Notes: a model not told the origin generated them from the letters alone. A DNA stretch of 64,000 nt from Psychrobacter maritimus (GCF_904846345.1 NZ_CAJHAJ010000003.1:248001-312000); one strand, 5' to 3'; counted from the stretch's first letter, positions 1-8,764 are shown. A program made the numbers and translations.

Positions 1-1
1 T

Positions 2-94
2 GGTGCCGTTTGTGTGGCATTGCAGGTGGTTAAGTTTGCCTTTGCAAAACCATCACATTCAAACTACCAACCTGACAATCCAGTGAACGATTAA
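2..94 (+). CDS. C-terminal end of an unidentified gene (partial)
   Basis: An open frame enters from the left edge and ends in TAA at 92-94, giving 30 residues. The first half is hydrophobic and could be the end of a membrane helix; the tail is polar. An intrinsic terminator follows 36 bases later, which supports a real gene end. The product cannot be named from so little sequence. The other two forward frames also close early, but only this frame has a membrane-like composition. Confidence 0.45.
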   Translation, partial: GAVCVALQVVKFAFAKPSHSNYQPDNPVND

Positions 95-130
95 TTATCT
101 AAATGATTAACAACGCTAAAAACAAAAAAA

Positions 131-154
131 GCTCTGCAATGGCAGGGCTTTTTT
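131..154 (+). terminator. Intrinsic terminator after the left-edge gene
   Basis: A 7-bp stem (131-137 with 142-148, one G-T pair) and a 4-base loop are flanked by an A run on the left and a T run on the right. It can act on both strands and fits the end of the partial gene at 2-94. Confidence 0.75.
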
Positions 155-183
155 AGGGCTTAAATAAAGGTGTTTTCTAATAA

Positions 184-225
184 AAAACGGTTAATAAAAA
201 GCGGTTAATGAAAAGGCGGTTTAAC
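184..225. repeat. Short tandem repeat, about 14 bp x 3
   Basis: The core CGGTTAAT occurs at 188-195 and 202-209, and a variant CGGTTTAA at 217-224, each separated by A-rich spacer. It is one of many 9-19 bp tandem duplications in this window. Confidence 0.7.
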
Positions 226-332
226 TTCAGACTCTTTGCTTTTTTTTATTATGCTAGTGCGGTTGCGATATGGCTGGATTTTCTGCCATCAATCATAGAG
301 TAATGTGAGCGCTATTCCTATGCTAAGCTGGC

Positions 333-354
333 AAGATGACAAAATTGTCATCTT
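333..354. promoter_or_regulatory. Inverted repeat, candidate operator
   Basis: Nine-base arms AAGATGACA (333-341) and TGTCATCTT (346-354) pair perfectly around AAAT. There is no T run, so it is unlikely to be a terminator. It lies about 150 bases before the DUF411 lipoprotein gene and could bind a regulator. The rest of the 95-502 gap shows only the terminator and the tandem repeat already listed. Confidence 0.35.
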
Positions 355-502
355 AGCGTCATCTGCTTGTCAGACTGACGTTGTTATACTTTTTATTTAA
401 TATTTTAATGCTAGGCTTTATTGCTCTAACTATTACTACAACTATCAACGCCATGCATTTCTAAAAATACCTGCCATTTTTATCATTAACGAGACATTTA
501 CT

Positions 503-1180
503 ATGGTTATCCTTGCCACTAAATTTAGTCGTCAATCTAAATCGCGCCAGCTAAAACCTAATCAGCTCGTAAAGACAGCCCTACGCGGCAGCTTTATAGT
601 ATTAGCGGCGTCGACGCTTTTTGCCTGTAATCAAGCAGATATTAAGGCTGATAGCAGTGCCGCTGATATGAACTCGGCGCAAACCCAAGTTTCGGTGAAT
701 AATACGTCGACGGATAATTTAGAAAACCCTAACCAGTCTGCTACGATAAGTGCTAAAGCCCAACATTCTGATTTACTCAAAAACGTTTCAGCGACCGTCT
801 ATAAAGATGTCAATTGTGGCTGCTGTAAAGACTGGATAGAGCATGCGCAAAATCATGGCCTTACAGCGACAAGCCAGCATCCAAAAGACTTGTCATTATT
901 CAAAGACCGTTATGGCGTGCCGACAGAGATGCGCTCGTGCCATACTGCAGTCACAACCGACGGTTATGTATTTGAGGGGCATGTACCAGCTAAATATGTC
1001 GCTCAGTTTTTAGCCAATCCACCGGCACAAGCAATCGGGCTTGCCGTGCCTGGTATGCCAGTCGGCAGTCCGGGTATGGAATATCAAGGTCAATTTGCAC
1101 CTTATCAAATTATGCAAATAAACAAAGATGGTACAAACCAAGTATATGCAGATATTGAATCTGCTGAGCAGCAGTTATAA
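503..1180 (+). CDS. DUF411 family metal-binding lipoprotein
   Basis: The 225-residue protein has an N-terminal signal with a lipobox ending LFAC (Cys42), then a low-complexity linker to about residue 90, then a DUF411 domain. That domain shows VNCGCCKDW (Cys105, 107, 108) and a later MRSCHTAV, and ends in a PVGSPGME-type loop. DUF411 proteins are predicted periplasmic metal binders often found beside copper-handling genes; the metal is inferred, not shown here. The ATG at 503 has only a weak upstream purine run, so a slightly later start is possible. The next gene is another His/Met-rich metal-type lipoprotein, but a terminator lies between them, so they may be separate transcripts. Confidence 0.85.
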   Translation: MVILATKFSRQSKSRQLKPNQLVKTALRGSFIVLAASTLFACNQADIKADSSAADMNSAQTQVSVNNTSTDNLENPNQSATISAKAQHSDLLKNVSATVYKDVNCGCCKDWIEHAQNHGLTATSQHPKDLSLFKDRYGVPTEMRSCHTAVTTDGYVFEGHVPAKYVAQFLANPPAQAIGLAVPGMPVGSPGMEYQGQFAPYQIMQINKDGTNQVYADIESAEQQL

Positions 1181-1426
1181 GCTCATACAATATGAAACTC
1201 ATAAAAGAAGCTAGTAAAAGAAGAAGTACCTTTTACAATAGGTTGACTTTTAAATAGCCTAAGCAATATAAAGGCAGTCATAACAACAATCATAACGACC
1301 TGAGTCGTGTAGAGAGAGACTGCTTTATGCAGCATTCAAAACAAGAAAAAATGAACCTATATATAAAATTCTCACTGATGATTCTAACGTAGCGGCATTT
1401 AGCACATTCGTTTAATAGTTTTTTAT

Positions 1427-1456
1427 TGGTAAATCTTAACTGATTTACCATTTTTT
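1427..1456 (+). terminator. Intrinsic terminator just before the DUF305 gene
   Basis: A 9-bp perfect stem (1427-1435 with 1442-1450), a 6-base loop and six T follow. It ends only 27 bases before the DUF305 start codon, so it may be the end of the DUF411 transcript or an attenuator for the DUF305 gene. The rest of 1181-1426 holds no recognisable feature. Confidence 0.7.
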
Positions 1457-1483
1457 ATTGTCTACTCACATAAAGGATATACC

Positions 1484-2254
1484 ATGAAAATCACTCATCA
1501 TTCACGTCTTGTTGTTCTCACCGCTAGTATCAGTGCGGCATTATTAATCAGTGCCTGTCAGCCTGCCAATGACAAGGACAAGGTTGAAACTGCAGCTGCT
1601 ACAGAAGAGACAGCGGTAGTTAATGATACTGATAATGTTAACGATACTGCAGCCGCCACAGATCCACACGCCGGTCACGATATGTCAGCGGGCGCGATGG
1701 CAGGTGCTGAACATATGACGCCGATGCATCAAGCATATAATGACTCTATGGTAAAGATGCATGACGAGATGATGGTCGGGATGGAGTATAACGATCCAGA
1801 TGCCGCCTTTGCCAAAGGGATGCTAGGTCATCACATTGGCGCCGTTGATATGGCAGAGATTCAGCTGAAATATGGTACTGATAAAGAAATGCGCCAGCTG
1901 GCACAAGACATCATCGCTGCTCAGCAAGCTGAAATTAAGCAAATGCAAACGTGGCTAGCCAGTCATCCTGATGCAGCTGAAGCCACACCCGATACCAAAG
2001 CCATGCAACAAGCCTATGCCGATGGTATGGATGCTATGCATGATGAGATGATGGCGGGTATTGCTGATCCTAATCCTGATATGGCATTTGCACGTGGTAT
2101 GTTGCCGCATCATGTTGGCGCGGTTGATATGGCAAAAGTACAGCTGAAATATGGTAAAGATGCTGAAATGCGTAAGCTAGCGCAAGCTGTTATAGATGCT
2201 CAGCAGTCTGAGATTGAGCAAATGCAAAACTGGATTGCCAAACAAAATAGTTAG
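1484..2254 (+). CDS. DUF305 family lipoprotein with two DUF305 halves
   Basis: The 256-residue protein has a lipoprotein signal (LISAC, Cys25), an acidic Ala/Thr-rich linker, and two closely similar copies of about 80 residues beginning near MHQAYNDSM and MQQAYADGM. Each copy has MHDEMM, a GML-HH-GAVDMA motif and an AQQ-EI-QMQ helix. The His and Met clusters fit metal (often copper) binding, as proposed for DUF305 proteins. The ATG has a good AAGGAT ribosome site. The duplication gives two tandem four-helix-type units in one chain. A strong terminator follows, so it is probably the last gene of its unit. Confidence 0.88.
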   Translation: MKITHHSRLVVLTASISAALLISACQPANDKDKVETAAATEETAVVNDTDNVNDTAAATDPHAGHDMSAGAMAGAEHMTPMHQAYNDSMVKMHDEMMVGMEYNDPDAAFAKGMLGHHIGAVDMAEIQLKYGTDKEMRQLAQDIIAAQQAEIKQMQTWLASHPDAAEATPDTKAMQQAYADGMDAMHDEMMAGIADPNPDMAFARGMLPHHVGAVDMAKVQLKYGKDAEMRKLAQAVIDAQQSEIEQMQNWIAKQNS

Positions 2255-2327
2255 AAGTTTGGTGTAAAAAAGTAGCTAGAAATTTGCCGTAATATACTGC
2301 TTAATTAAATTTAAAAATTTAAATAGA

Positions 2328-2364
2328 AAACCCAGCTAAGAAGCCCTTAGCTGGGTTTGTTTTT
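2328..2364 (+). terminator. Strong intrinsic terminator
   Basis: A 13-bp perfect stem (2328-2340 with 2346-2358), a 5-base loop and a T-rich tail follow the DUF305 gene. It may also serve the leftward gene ending at 2417. Confidence 0.9.
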
Positions 2365-2416
2365 AGCTTATTATTAAGTTGTTAATTAGTTATTGAGCTT
2401 TCGATTTGTTATGTTT

Positions 2417-2932
2417 TTAGACATTCTTACCATGTTGCTTTTGCTGGATGTCTTTTGCCAAGTTATAGCATTCATTGATATGGTCGGTAGCGATTTTTTT
2501 GAAAATCATATAACCCATGGTTGCCGCAACCATTTGTCCGCCAAGTGGGATAAATTTGGTCACTTGCTTGGCTGCGATACGACCACCAAAGCCTTGGACG
2601 GTTTTTTTCACGATACCACGTGTCGCCATCAAGCCAGCAAAGTCAACGGTACGGTCTTTTAGCGCCGCCCAATGAATGGCACGCGATTCTAAGTCAATGG
2701 CAGACTGACGACCTTCAATCAGACCAAAACGTTCGCTAATCTCAGGTAACAGCATGGTTAGCATGCTGGCATCAACTGCCACGTCAAAAAATGGTACTGG
2801 AACAATGGCAACACCTGCTGACAACTTGGCGCGTTTTTTGACCAATTTTTCGCAGTCTTTTTTAACTTGTTCAAGATCTAAATTTGGATCGATGGTATTA
2901 GGCAGTTTTTCAGCAAGTGGAGTGGTTTTCAT
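2417..2932 (-). CDS. Small DUF697/YcjF-like membrane-associated protein
   Basis: The 171-residue protein begins with a charged helix (KKDCEKLVKKRAKLSAG). It continues with VPVPFFDVAVDASML, a segment typical of the small hydrophobic-helix domain in DUF697/YcjF-like proteins, and a Gly/Ala-rich helix near residues 105-150. No enzyme motif is visible. Such domains often sit with GTPases or act as membrane anchors; no GTPase gene is adjacent here, so no role is offered. The family call rests on the general pattern only. The gene is monocistronic. Confidence 0.5.
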   Translation of the reverse strand: MKTTPLAEKLPNTIDPNLDLEQVKKDCEKLVKKRAKLSAGVAIVPVPFFDVAVDASMLTMLLPEISERFGLIEGRQSAIDLESRAIHWAALKDRTVDFAGLMATRGIVKKTVQGFGGRIAAKQVTKFIPLGGQMVAATMGYMIFKKIATDHINECYNLAKDIQQKQHGKNV

Positions 2933-3218
2933 AAAGCGTCCTTAAAATGTTTAAAAAACAGAAAATGGTTAATATATTAAAAGAAAAAATTGCAAAAATG
3001 ATAAGTATCTTATGATTTTCTAATAAGTCATCTTAGATGTTTACCATTTTATGGATTTATACGCCCCATACAATCATTGCTTTGTAGCAAAATGCAGAAA
3101 ATTACAGTCACTCTGCACCGTTTTTGTAAATAAGTAACGGCTTAGCAAGCAGGGATTTAGAAATGAGCCGCTTCGAATCTTTGTGTGGCATAGAGTAAAT
3201 TTAATACACACAAAATAC

Positions 3219-3296
3219 AGTGGCGCTTGAATATGTTTTTTGCCGCCTCTGTCTGCGTAGGCACAGCAAGCAAAAAAAATCTATTCAAGCCGCGCT
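3219..3296. repeat. Structured intergenic element, copy 1
   Basis: Outer arms 3219-3233 and 3282-3296 pair over 13 of 15 positions. Inside, TTTTTTGC (3236-3243) pairs with GCAAAAAA (3270-3277). The core 3244-3269 includes TCTGTC, GCGTAG and CACAGC. A second copy at 39499-39574 has nearly the same core but different outer arms that also pair. It sits alone in the 518-base gap between divergent genes; nothing else is visible in 2933-3450. It could be a small mobile palindromic element or a structured RNA. Confidence 0.8.
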
Positions 3297-3450
3297 TAAT
3301 AATTTAGTAGATTCATTTTATTTAAAGTTGACTATAAAATACATGGAATATAAATTACGCCATCAGACCCACCAACGCAATCGCTAAACCTAGACGACAG
3401 TGCTAAAAATTCCCATTGTGGCCATCTGCCAAAGCCAGTAGAATACCAAC

Positions 3451-5304
3451 ATGCTAAATTTAACCCCCCGTTATACCAGCACTCGCATCGACGAGTTGCC
3501 CGCCGCGTTGCAACCACTTGCCGCCCAATCATTTACCCTTGCTAGGCTTTATGCTGGTCGCGGTATCACTGCGCCTGATGAGCTTGAAACAGGACTGTCT
3601 GGTTTACTGCCAGCCGAAATGCTGCATGGCGTCACGGAAGCGGTGCGTCTATTAGATGTCGCTATCGATGAAGGGCAGCGTATTTTAATTGTCGGTGATT
3701 TTGATTGCGATGGAGCAACCAGTACCGCCTTGATGATGCGTGCGCTGACAAAGATGGGCGCAGTCGTTGATTTTTTAGTACCTGACCGTTTTAAATATGG
3801 CTATGGTCTGACGCCAGAGATTGTCGAGTTAGGTATCAAGACTTATAAGCCCGACATGATTGTGACGGTGGATAATGGTATCTCAAGCCACGACGGTGTG
3901 GCGCGGGCGCAGGCTGATGGTATCACTGTCATTATTACTGACCATCACCTGACCACCAAAGAGACACCGCCTGCCGAAGCGGTGGTCAATCCCAATCAGC
4001 TCGGCTGTCACTTTAGCAGTAAGGCATTGGTCGGCGTTGGCGTGGCGTTTTATGTGCTCGGACGACTAGCAAAATTGCGCCGCGAAGCAGGTAAGTCTAG
4101 CGTACAAGTGAGCCAGTATTTAGATTTGGTCGCGCTTGGGACGATTGCCGATGTAGGCGTACTTGATAAAAACAATCGCATTTTAGTCCATCATGGCTTA
4201 AATGCCATTCGGCAAGGGCGCTGCTCGCTTGGTATATTGGCATTGCTTGAACAAGCAGGTCGTGACCCTAAGCAATTACAGGCGCAGGACTTTGGTTTTG
4301 TTTTAGGTCCGCGTATCAATGCCGCTGGGCGTATGGACAATATGCGCATCGGTATCGAGTGCTTATTGACCGATGACTGGAGCACCGCACAGCGTTTGGC
4401 GCAAGAGCTCGAACAGCTTAACCGTACGCGCCGTCATGTCGAAGGCGAGATGCGCGCACAGGCAGATAGCATTGTACAAGCGTTAGCTGCTACTGATTCT
4501 AATGCTGATGTTAATACTGCCGATGTTAATACTGATGCTGACGAGAGCGATGAAATTCTTATTCAGCCTAAAACTGAAAAACAGGCGGCTGATAATCAAA
4601 ATCGCAGCATTATTTTATATCAAGACGATTGGCATCAAGGGGTTATCGGTATTGTCGCTGGACGTTTAAAAGAAAGCCATTATCTGCCCAGTATCGTTTT
4701 TGCACCAGCAGACACAGAGCGCACGGGTGGTGATGATGCCATCAAAGGCTCGGCGCGCTCTATCGCAGGCGTGCATATTCGTGATGCGATTGAGCAAGTA
4801 GCCGAACGTTATCCTGATTTAATCAGCCACTTTGGCGGTCATGCCATGGCCGCAGGTTTAACCATCAAACGTCGTAATTTTGATGGCTTTGTGACTGCAT
4901 TTAACGAAGTGATGGCGCAGATGGATGATGAGGTATTTGCCGAGCAGAAATTTACCGATGGACCATTGCAAGCGGCTGACTTTAGCTTATGGTTTGCGGA
5001 GCACTTAGCCAATGCCAGTATTTGGGGTCATGGCTTTGCGCCGCCGATATTTGACGGCGTATTTGAGGTATTAAGCTTTAAAGTATTAAAAGACAAACAT
5101 CTTAAGTTGTCGCTACGTTATCCCGATGTGCAATATCCGATTGAAGCAATCCAATTCAATTTTGATAGTAGTGCTTGGGATTACCGCGCCGAAAAAGTGC
5201 ATTTATTATTCCAGCTAGACATTAACGAGTGGAATGGCAAACAAAGCTTGCAGTTGATGGTTAAAGATTTGGCGCTGGTAAAAGAAACAGTAGAGGAAAG
5301 CTAG
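3451..5304 (+). CDS. recJ: Single-stranded-DNA-specific exonuclease RecJ
   Basis: RecJ degrades single-stranded DNA 5' to 3' in RecF-pathway recombination, base excision and mismatch repair. The 617-residue protein has the DHH phosphoesterase core: VGDFDCDGATS (Asp83, 85, 87), ITDHHLT (Asp164, His165, His166) and VTVDNG at about 138-143. The DHHA1 domain carries GGHAMAAG near residue 470, followed by an OB-like C-terminal domain. An acidic insert at about residues 347-384 is unusual and includes an in-frame 15-bp duplication (4503-4532) encoding repeated DVNTA-type units. The ATG has a weak ribosome site but matches the expected N-terminus. The gene is alone on its strand. Confidence 0.95.
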   Translation: MLNLTPRYTSTRIDELPAALQPLAAQSFTLARLYAGRGITAPDELETGLSGLLPAEMLHGVTEAVRLLDVAIDEGQRILIVGDFDCDGATSTALMMRALTKMGAVVDFLVPDRFKYGYGLTPEIVELGIKTYKPDMIVTVDNGISSHDGVARAQADGITVIITDHHLTTKETPPAEAVVNPNQLGCHFSSKALVGVGVAFYVLGRLAKLRREAGKSSVQVSQYLDLVALGTIADVGVLDKNNRILVHHGLNAIRQGRCSLGILALLEQAGRDPKQLQAQDFGFVLGPRINAAGRMDNMRIGIECLLTDDWSTAQRLAQELEQLNRTRRHVEGEMRAQADSIVQALAATDSNADVNTADVNTDADESDEILIQPKTEKQAADNQNRSIILYQDDWHQGVIGIVAGRLKESHYLPSIVFAPADTERTGGDDAIKGSARSIAGVHIRDAIEQVAERYPDLISHFGGHAMAAGLTIKRRNFDGFVTAFNEVMAQMDDEVFAEQKFTDGPLQAADFSLWFAEHLANASIWGHGFAPPIFDGVFEVLSFKVLKDKHLKLSLRYPDVQYPIEAIQFNFDSSAWDYRAEKVHLLFQLDINEWNGKQSLQLMVKDLALVKETVEES

Positions 5305-5325
5305 TAGTTGCTAGGCTTGAATACT

Positions 5326-5988
5326 TTAATATTTCCATTCAATGGTTGGAAATTGCCAGTCATAACGAATCGCAAGCATGCGTAAGGTAAAAATCGTCGC
5401 CATTGCCGAGATATCAGCAATCCAAGCGGTCACGCCAAGATTGTGTAGCGCAAAGTAGAGGATACCGCCCGTTAAAGCGGCGGTAATATAAATCTCTTGC
5501 TGTAGCACCAGCGGAATCTCATTACAAATCATATCGCGGATGATGCCGCCGACAATAATGGTAATCACCCCGAGTAATAATGCCACCGGCACATTGGCGC
5601 CCATACTATCAGCAACCTTGATGCCGATTAAGGTAAAGGCTGATAGCCCAATGGTATCAGAGAGCTTGAGGAATTTATCAACGCGCCTAGAGTTGGGATG
5701 AAAGAATATCTGCATCACTAGCGAAGAGATGGTAATAACCGTCAAATAACTCATGTCTACCATCCAAAACAGCGGATGACGATCCAAAATCACATCGCGC
5801 ACCGTACCGCCGCCGATGGCAGTCACAATCGATACCAGTAAGCAGCCAAAGACATCAAAGTTCTTATGCTTGGCCAATATCGTTCCTGAAATACTACAAG
5901 CGACAATCCCAATCATATCAAACAGATAAATCAGCGAGCGCGGGTCAAAAGTAGTAATCAATTCAGAATCTAAAGCAATGGTGAGCAT
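5326..5988 (-). CDS. TRIC-type (YicG/UPF0126) membrane protein, copy A
   Basis: The 220-residue protein has about seven hydrophobic segments arranged as two repeats. It carries GGGTVRDVILDR in the first half and GGIIRDMICNEIP in the second, the signature of the UPF0126/YicG family now grouped with TRIC cation channels. The likely role is ion movement across the inner membrane; the substrate in bacteria is uncertain. A close paralogue lies directly upstream (6076-6711), so the pair arose by tandem duplication. The gap between them holds a 14-bp tandem repeat. Confidence 0.88.
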   Translation of the reverse strand: MLTIALDSELITTFDPRSLIYLFDMIGIVACSISGTILAKHKNFDVFGCLLVSIVTAIGGGTVRDVILDRHPLFWMVDMSYLTVITISSLVMQIFFHPNSRRVDKFLKLSDTIGLSAFTLIGIKVADSMGANVPVALLLGVITIIVGGIIRDMICNEIPLVLQQEIYITAALTGGILYFALHNLGVTAWIADISAMATIFTLRMLAIRYDWQFPTIEWKY

Positions 5989-6010
5989 GCGTTTTTCTCA
6001 TTAAAGCCCT

Positions 6011-6050
6011 GCTATTAAAACAGTGCTATTAAAACAGTGCTATTTTTTCG
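6011..6050. repeat. 14-bp tandem repeat between the two TRIC genes
   Basis: GCTATTAAAACAGT occurs at 6011-6024 and 6025-6038, with a partial third copy from 6039. It lies just before the start of the downstream TRIC gene. Confidence 0.8.
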
Positions 6051-6075
6051 CTAATCATGAAAATCGACTAATTCG

Positions 6076-6711
6076 TTAATCAACCAAGCGAATAGAAGGC
6101 AGGTGCCAATCGAATTTAAGCGCCAACATACGCACGGCAAAGATGATAAATAACATCATAAACTCATTGGTAACCGCGTCAACGCCCCAATAATCAAGCG
6201 CTAAATAAGTCAAAGACCCTGCAATACTGGCAGTGATATAAATCTCACGCTGTAGCAGCAGAGGTATCTCATTACAGATAATATCACGTAATAAACCACC
6301 AATAATCGCCGTCCAAACCCCCATCATAACCGCAATAACCGGCGACACATCTTGCGCCAAAGCCACTTTAAAACCAATCACACTAAAAGCCGCCAGCCCA
6401 ATCGCATCAAAGAACTTAAGCGCTTTATCAATCTTATGATATAAATGAAAGAAAATCTGTAGAATAAGGGAGGTGGCGGTAATGACGATGACATAGTTAA
6501 GGTCAGTCATCCAAAATAGCGGATGACGATCCAGCGCCATATCACGCAATGTACCGCCGCCAATGGCATTGACCATAGAAACCAAAATACAGCCAGCAAT
6601 ATCAAAGCCTTTATGCTGCGCCAGCAAAGTACCCGCAATGGCACAAGCAATGACGCCCACCATATCTAATAAATACAGCAGAATGTCAGGAAAAATAAAG
6701 TTACTTATCAT
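6076..6711 (-). CDS. TRIC-type (YicG/UPF0126) membrane protein, copy B
   Basis: The 211-residue protein aligns end to end with copy A. It has GGGTLRDMALDRHP in the first half, GGLLRDIICNEIP in the second, and the same pattern of hydrophobic helices. The two copies differ enough to be an old duplication. It begins 14 bases after the end of the upstream DMT transporter gene, so the three genes probably form one leftward operon. Function within the family is not certain; a cation channel role is inferred from TRIC proteins. Confidence 0.88.
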   Translation of the reverse strand: MISNFIFPDILLYLLDMVGVIACAIAGTLLAQHKGFDIAGCILVSMVNAIGGGTLRDMALDRHPLFWMTDLNYVIVITATSLILQIFFHLYHKIDKALKFFDAIGLAAFSVIGFKVALAQDVSPVIAVMMGVWTAIIGGLLRDIICNEIPLLLQREIYITASIAGSLTYLALDYWGVDAVTNEFMMLFIIFAVRMLALKFDWHLPSIRLVD

Positions 6712-6725
6712 GATTTATTTGAGCC

Positions 6726-7907
6726 TCAACCGTCTTTTGCAAACAATATAAGCCCTAGCATAATTAGCCCAATACCGACCAATCCCAATGCTGAGGGTAG
6801 CGTGTTATTCAACAATAGTATACCGCCAATTAAAGCAAAGATTACCTCGCTGGCTTGGGTCGAGTCAACGCCTGCCACTTCACTTGAGGTTACCGCTTGT
6901 TCACGTGCATAAAGAAATATGCTCGTCGCTGCCACTCCAGCCAACAGTGCGACTAGCAAGGTGTTAAAAATTTGTGTGGTTGCGGGTGGCTCGGGATGTA
7001 TAAGTACGCCTAAAACCACCCAGAACGGCAAGCTACCGAGGGTCATGAGCCAGATTTTGTTAAAGGCATTTTGTAGGAGTGTCGTCTCGATAGCAGGAAT
7101 ACGAGCAATGAGGTTTTGTAAGGTAGAGGAGGGTTTAGCTTCGATGGTAGGATTTGTCTTTAACGTCATGCTATTATCTACCGGACTATTTATGGCAGTA
7201 GATAAGTCGTAAGCTTCTGAGATAAGTGCTTGGTTAGCATCGACGTTATAATCTTTATTGTTATGAAGTTTACTATCGGCTTCTCGCGCTGGTTGCAGCT
7301 TCTCGCTGTGTTTACGAGAATTGTGTTTACGCGAGTTGTGGGAGACTTGCCACACCAGCTGATTGCCGATTGGGTAACTGAAGGCGGCGATTAGTGCAGG
7401 TAGGGCACCGTAAAGCAGCATTTCTGCCATCGGCGCGCTATCAATATCGGCTAGGGCAGAAGCGCTCAAACCTTCGCTGACATTGACCAATACCACTCCG
7501 ATAAAGACCAATAAAGCGTAAATGATAAATTTCTTGTCAAACCTTTGTCCAAATGCCATTAATACAATGAGGCTTGTTACCACGGTAAACATAAAGGTAG
7601 CGGCAACGACCCAGCCTGCGACGTGGTCGCCCGCATAGCAAATGCCTGTATAAAATACCCCAAAGCCAATACTGCCGGTAAGGCACCAAAAACCCCAATG
7701 CTGACGAAAGATAAGCGCAAGCTCTTTGATGCGAGCAAAACCGTGTTGCAGGATAATAATGGCGGTAATAATCAGCCACATAAAAATATAGCGTAGGCTT
7801 GCTGACCAAAACCAATGACCACCGGCATTACTCATCAGCTCATTTAAAATAAATGTCGAGCTAAAGAATGCCCCCGCCAATAAGCCCAATAAAATCAGTT
7901 TGACCAT
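6726..7907 (-). CDS. DMT-superfamily transporter (EmrE-like PF13536 type)
   Basis: The 393-residue protein has ten or so hydrophobic helices, starting with LLAGAFFSSTFILNE and ending in a helix pair near IGGILLLNNTLPSALG. This fits the 'multidrug resistance efflux transporter' branch of the DMT superfamily. A polar loop of about 75 residues (roughly 192-265) interrupts the middle, between the two five-helix halves. It contains a 15-bp in-frame duplication (7308-7337) encoding HNSRK twice. The substrate is unknown. The gene leads the operon with the two TRIC-type genes. Confidence 0.82.
   Translation of the reverse strand: MVKLILLGLLAGAFFSSTFILNELMSNAGGHWFWSASLRYIFMWLIITAIIILQHGFARIKELALIFRQHWGFWCLTGSIGFGVFYTGICYAGDHVAGWVVAATFMFTVVTSLIVLMAFGQRFDKKFIIYALLVFIGVVLVNVSEGLSASALADIDSAPMAEMLLYGALPALIAAFSYPIGNQLVWQVSHNSRKHNSRKHSEKLQPAREADSKLHNNKDYNVDANQALISEAYDLSTAINSPVDNSMTLKTNPTIEAKPSSTLQNLIARIPAIETTLLQNAFNKIWLMTLGSLPFWVVLGVLIHPEPPATTQIFNTLLVALLAGVAATSIFLYAREQAVTSSEVAGVDSTQASEVIFALIGGILLLNNTLPSALGLVGIGLIMLGLILFAKDG
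7308..7337. repeat. 15-bp duplication inside the DMT transporter gene
   Basis: Two adjacent 15-base units, 7308-7322 and 7323-7337, differ at two positions. They encode a repeated five-residue unit in the cytoplasmic-type loop and keep the frame. Confidence 0.8.
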
Positions 7908-8023
7908 GCATGCGTCCTTGCAGTTGGCTCGTTAGCTATTTAGAGTGTATTTATCTTTAGGTTGCTGATTTATCTTATTTATTTGGACTATCAATTTGCA
8001 TGACTTATGCAGATATCAGGCGG

Positions 8024-8764
8024 TTATTTACCTTTGGCATCGGCCCAAATAATCTTATGTAATTGCAATTGAAAACGTACCGGTAAGGCATCTGCCAGCA
8101 TCCATTCAGCCAGCTCACGTGCCAGTACGGGCACCTCAGGGCTGCTTATTGCTTTACTATCGGCTACATCGTCTGCAACATTAAACATCGGTGAAAACCA
8201 AACCGTACCAACCAATTTATCCAGCTGATGCTCAAGCAGTTTTTCTTTCGCCCACTCATAATCAGCGCGGTTCATAATGACAAATTTGATTTGGTCGTGC
8301 GCCGTAAGATAGTCAAGATTTGACCAAAGATTCTTATCGACTTCACCTGAGCTTGGCGTTTTCAGGTCCATCACTTTACTGACTGCGGGCGGCACATTTT
8401 CTACCGTCAGCGCCCCTGCGGTTTCAAGTGAAATCTCATAACCCTCATTTAACAAACGCTGCATTAATTCAATGGCATTTGGCTGCGCTAATGGCTCGCC
8501 ACCAGTCAAGCAGATACGTTTACACGGATAGCTTTTTATGGTCGTGATAATGGCTTCTAATGACTGGCGTTCGCCGCCACTAAAGGCATATTCGGTATCA
8601 CAATAGACGCAGCGCAGCGGGCAGCCGGTCAAGCGCACAAATATCGTCGGCAATCCTGAGGTCAGCGCTTCACCTTGCAGCGAATAAAAAATCTCGGTCA
8701 AACGTAACCCTGCTTCAGGGTCGGTGACAGGAATCAATGATGTGCGTAAAGATAACTCACTCAT
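8024..8764 (-). CDS. queE: 7-carboxy-7-deazaguanine synthase QueE
   Basis: QueE is a radical-SAM enzyme that converts 6-carboxy-tetrahydropterin to 7-carboxy-7-deazaguanine in queuosine precursor synthesis. The 246-residue protein has FYSLQGEA and FVRLTGCPLRCVYCDTEYAF, giving the CX3CX2C iron-sulphur motif (Cys48, 52, 55), and LTGGEPLAQ for SAM binding. The C-terminal half is shorter than in classic radical-SAM enzymes, as is normal for QueE. The ATG at 8764 has no strong ribosome site. It is alone here, but yhhQ, the queuosine-precursor transporter, starts at the right end of the window. Confidence 0.93.
   Translation of the reverse strand: MSELSLRTSLIPVTDPEAGLRLTEIFYSLQGEALTSGLPTIFVRLTGCPLRCVYCDTEYAFSGGERQSLEAIITTIKSYPCKRICLTGGEPLAQPNAIELMQRLLNEGYEISLETAGALTVENVPPAVSKVMDLKTPSSGEVDKNLWSNLDYLTAHDQIKFVIMNRADYEWAKEKLLEHQLDKLVGTVWFSPMFNVADDVADSKAISSPEVPVLARELAEWMLADALPVRFQLQLHKIIWADAKGK

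Noticed and set aside
2393..2662. Plus-strand 89-codon ORF overlapping the DUF697-like gene
   Set aside because: Antisense to a better frame, and it begins without a ribosome site.
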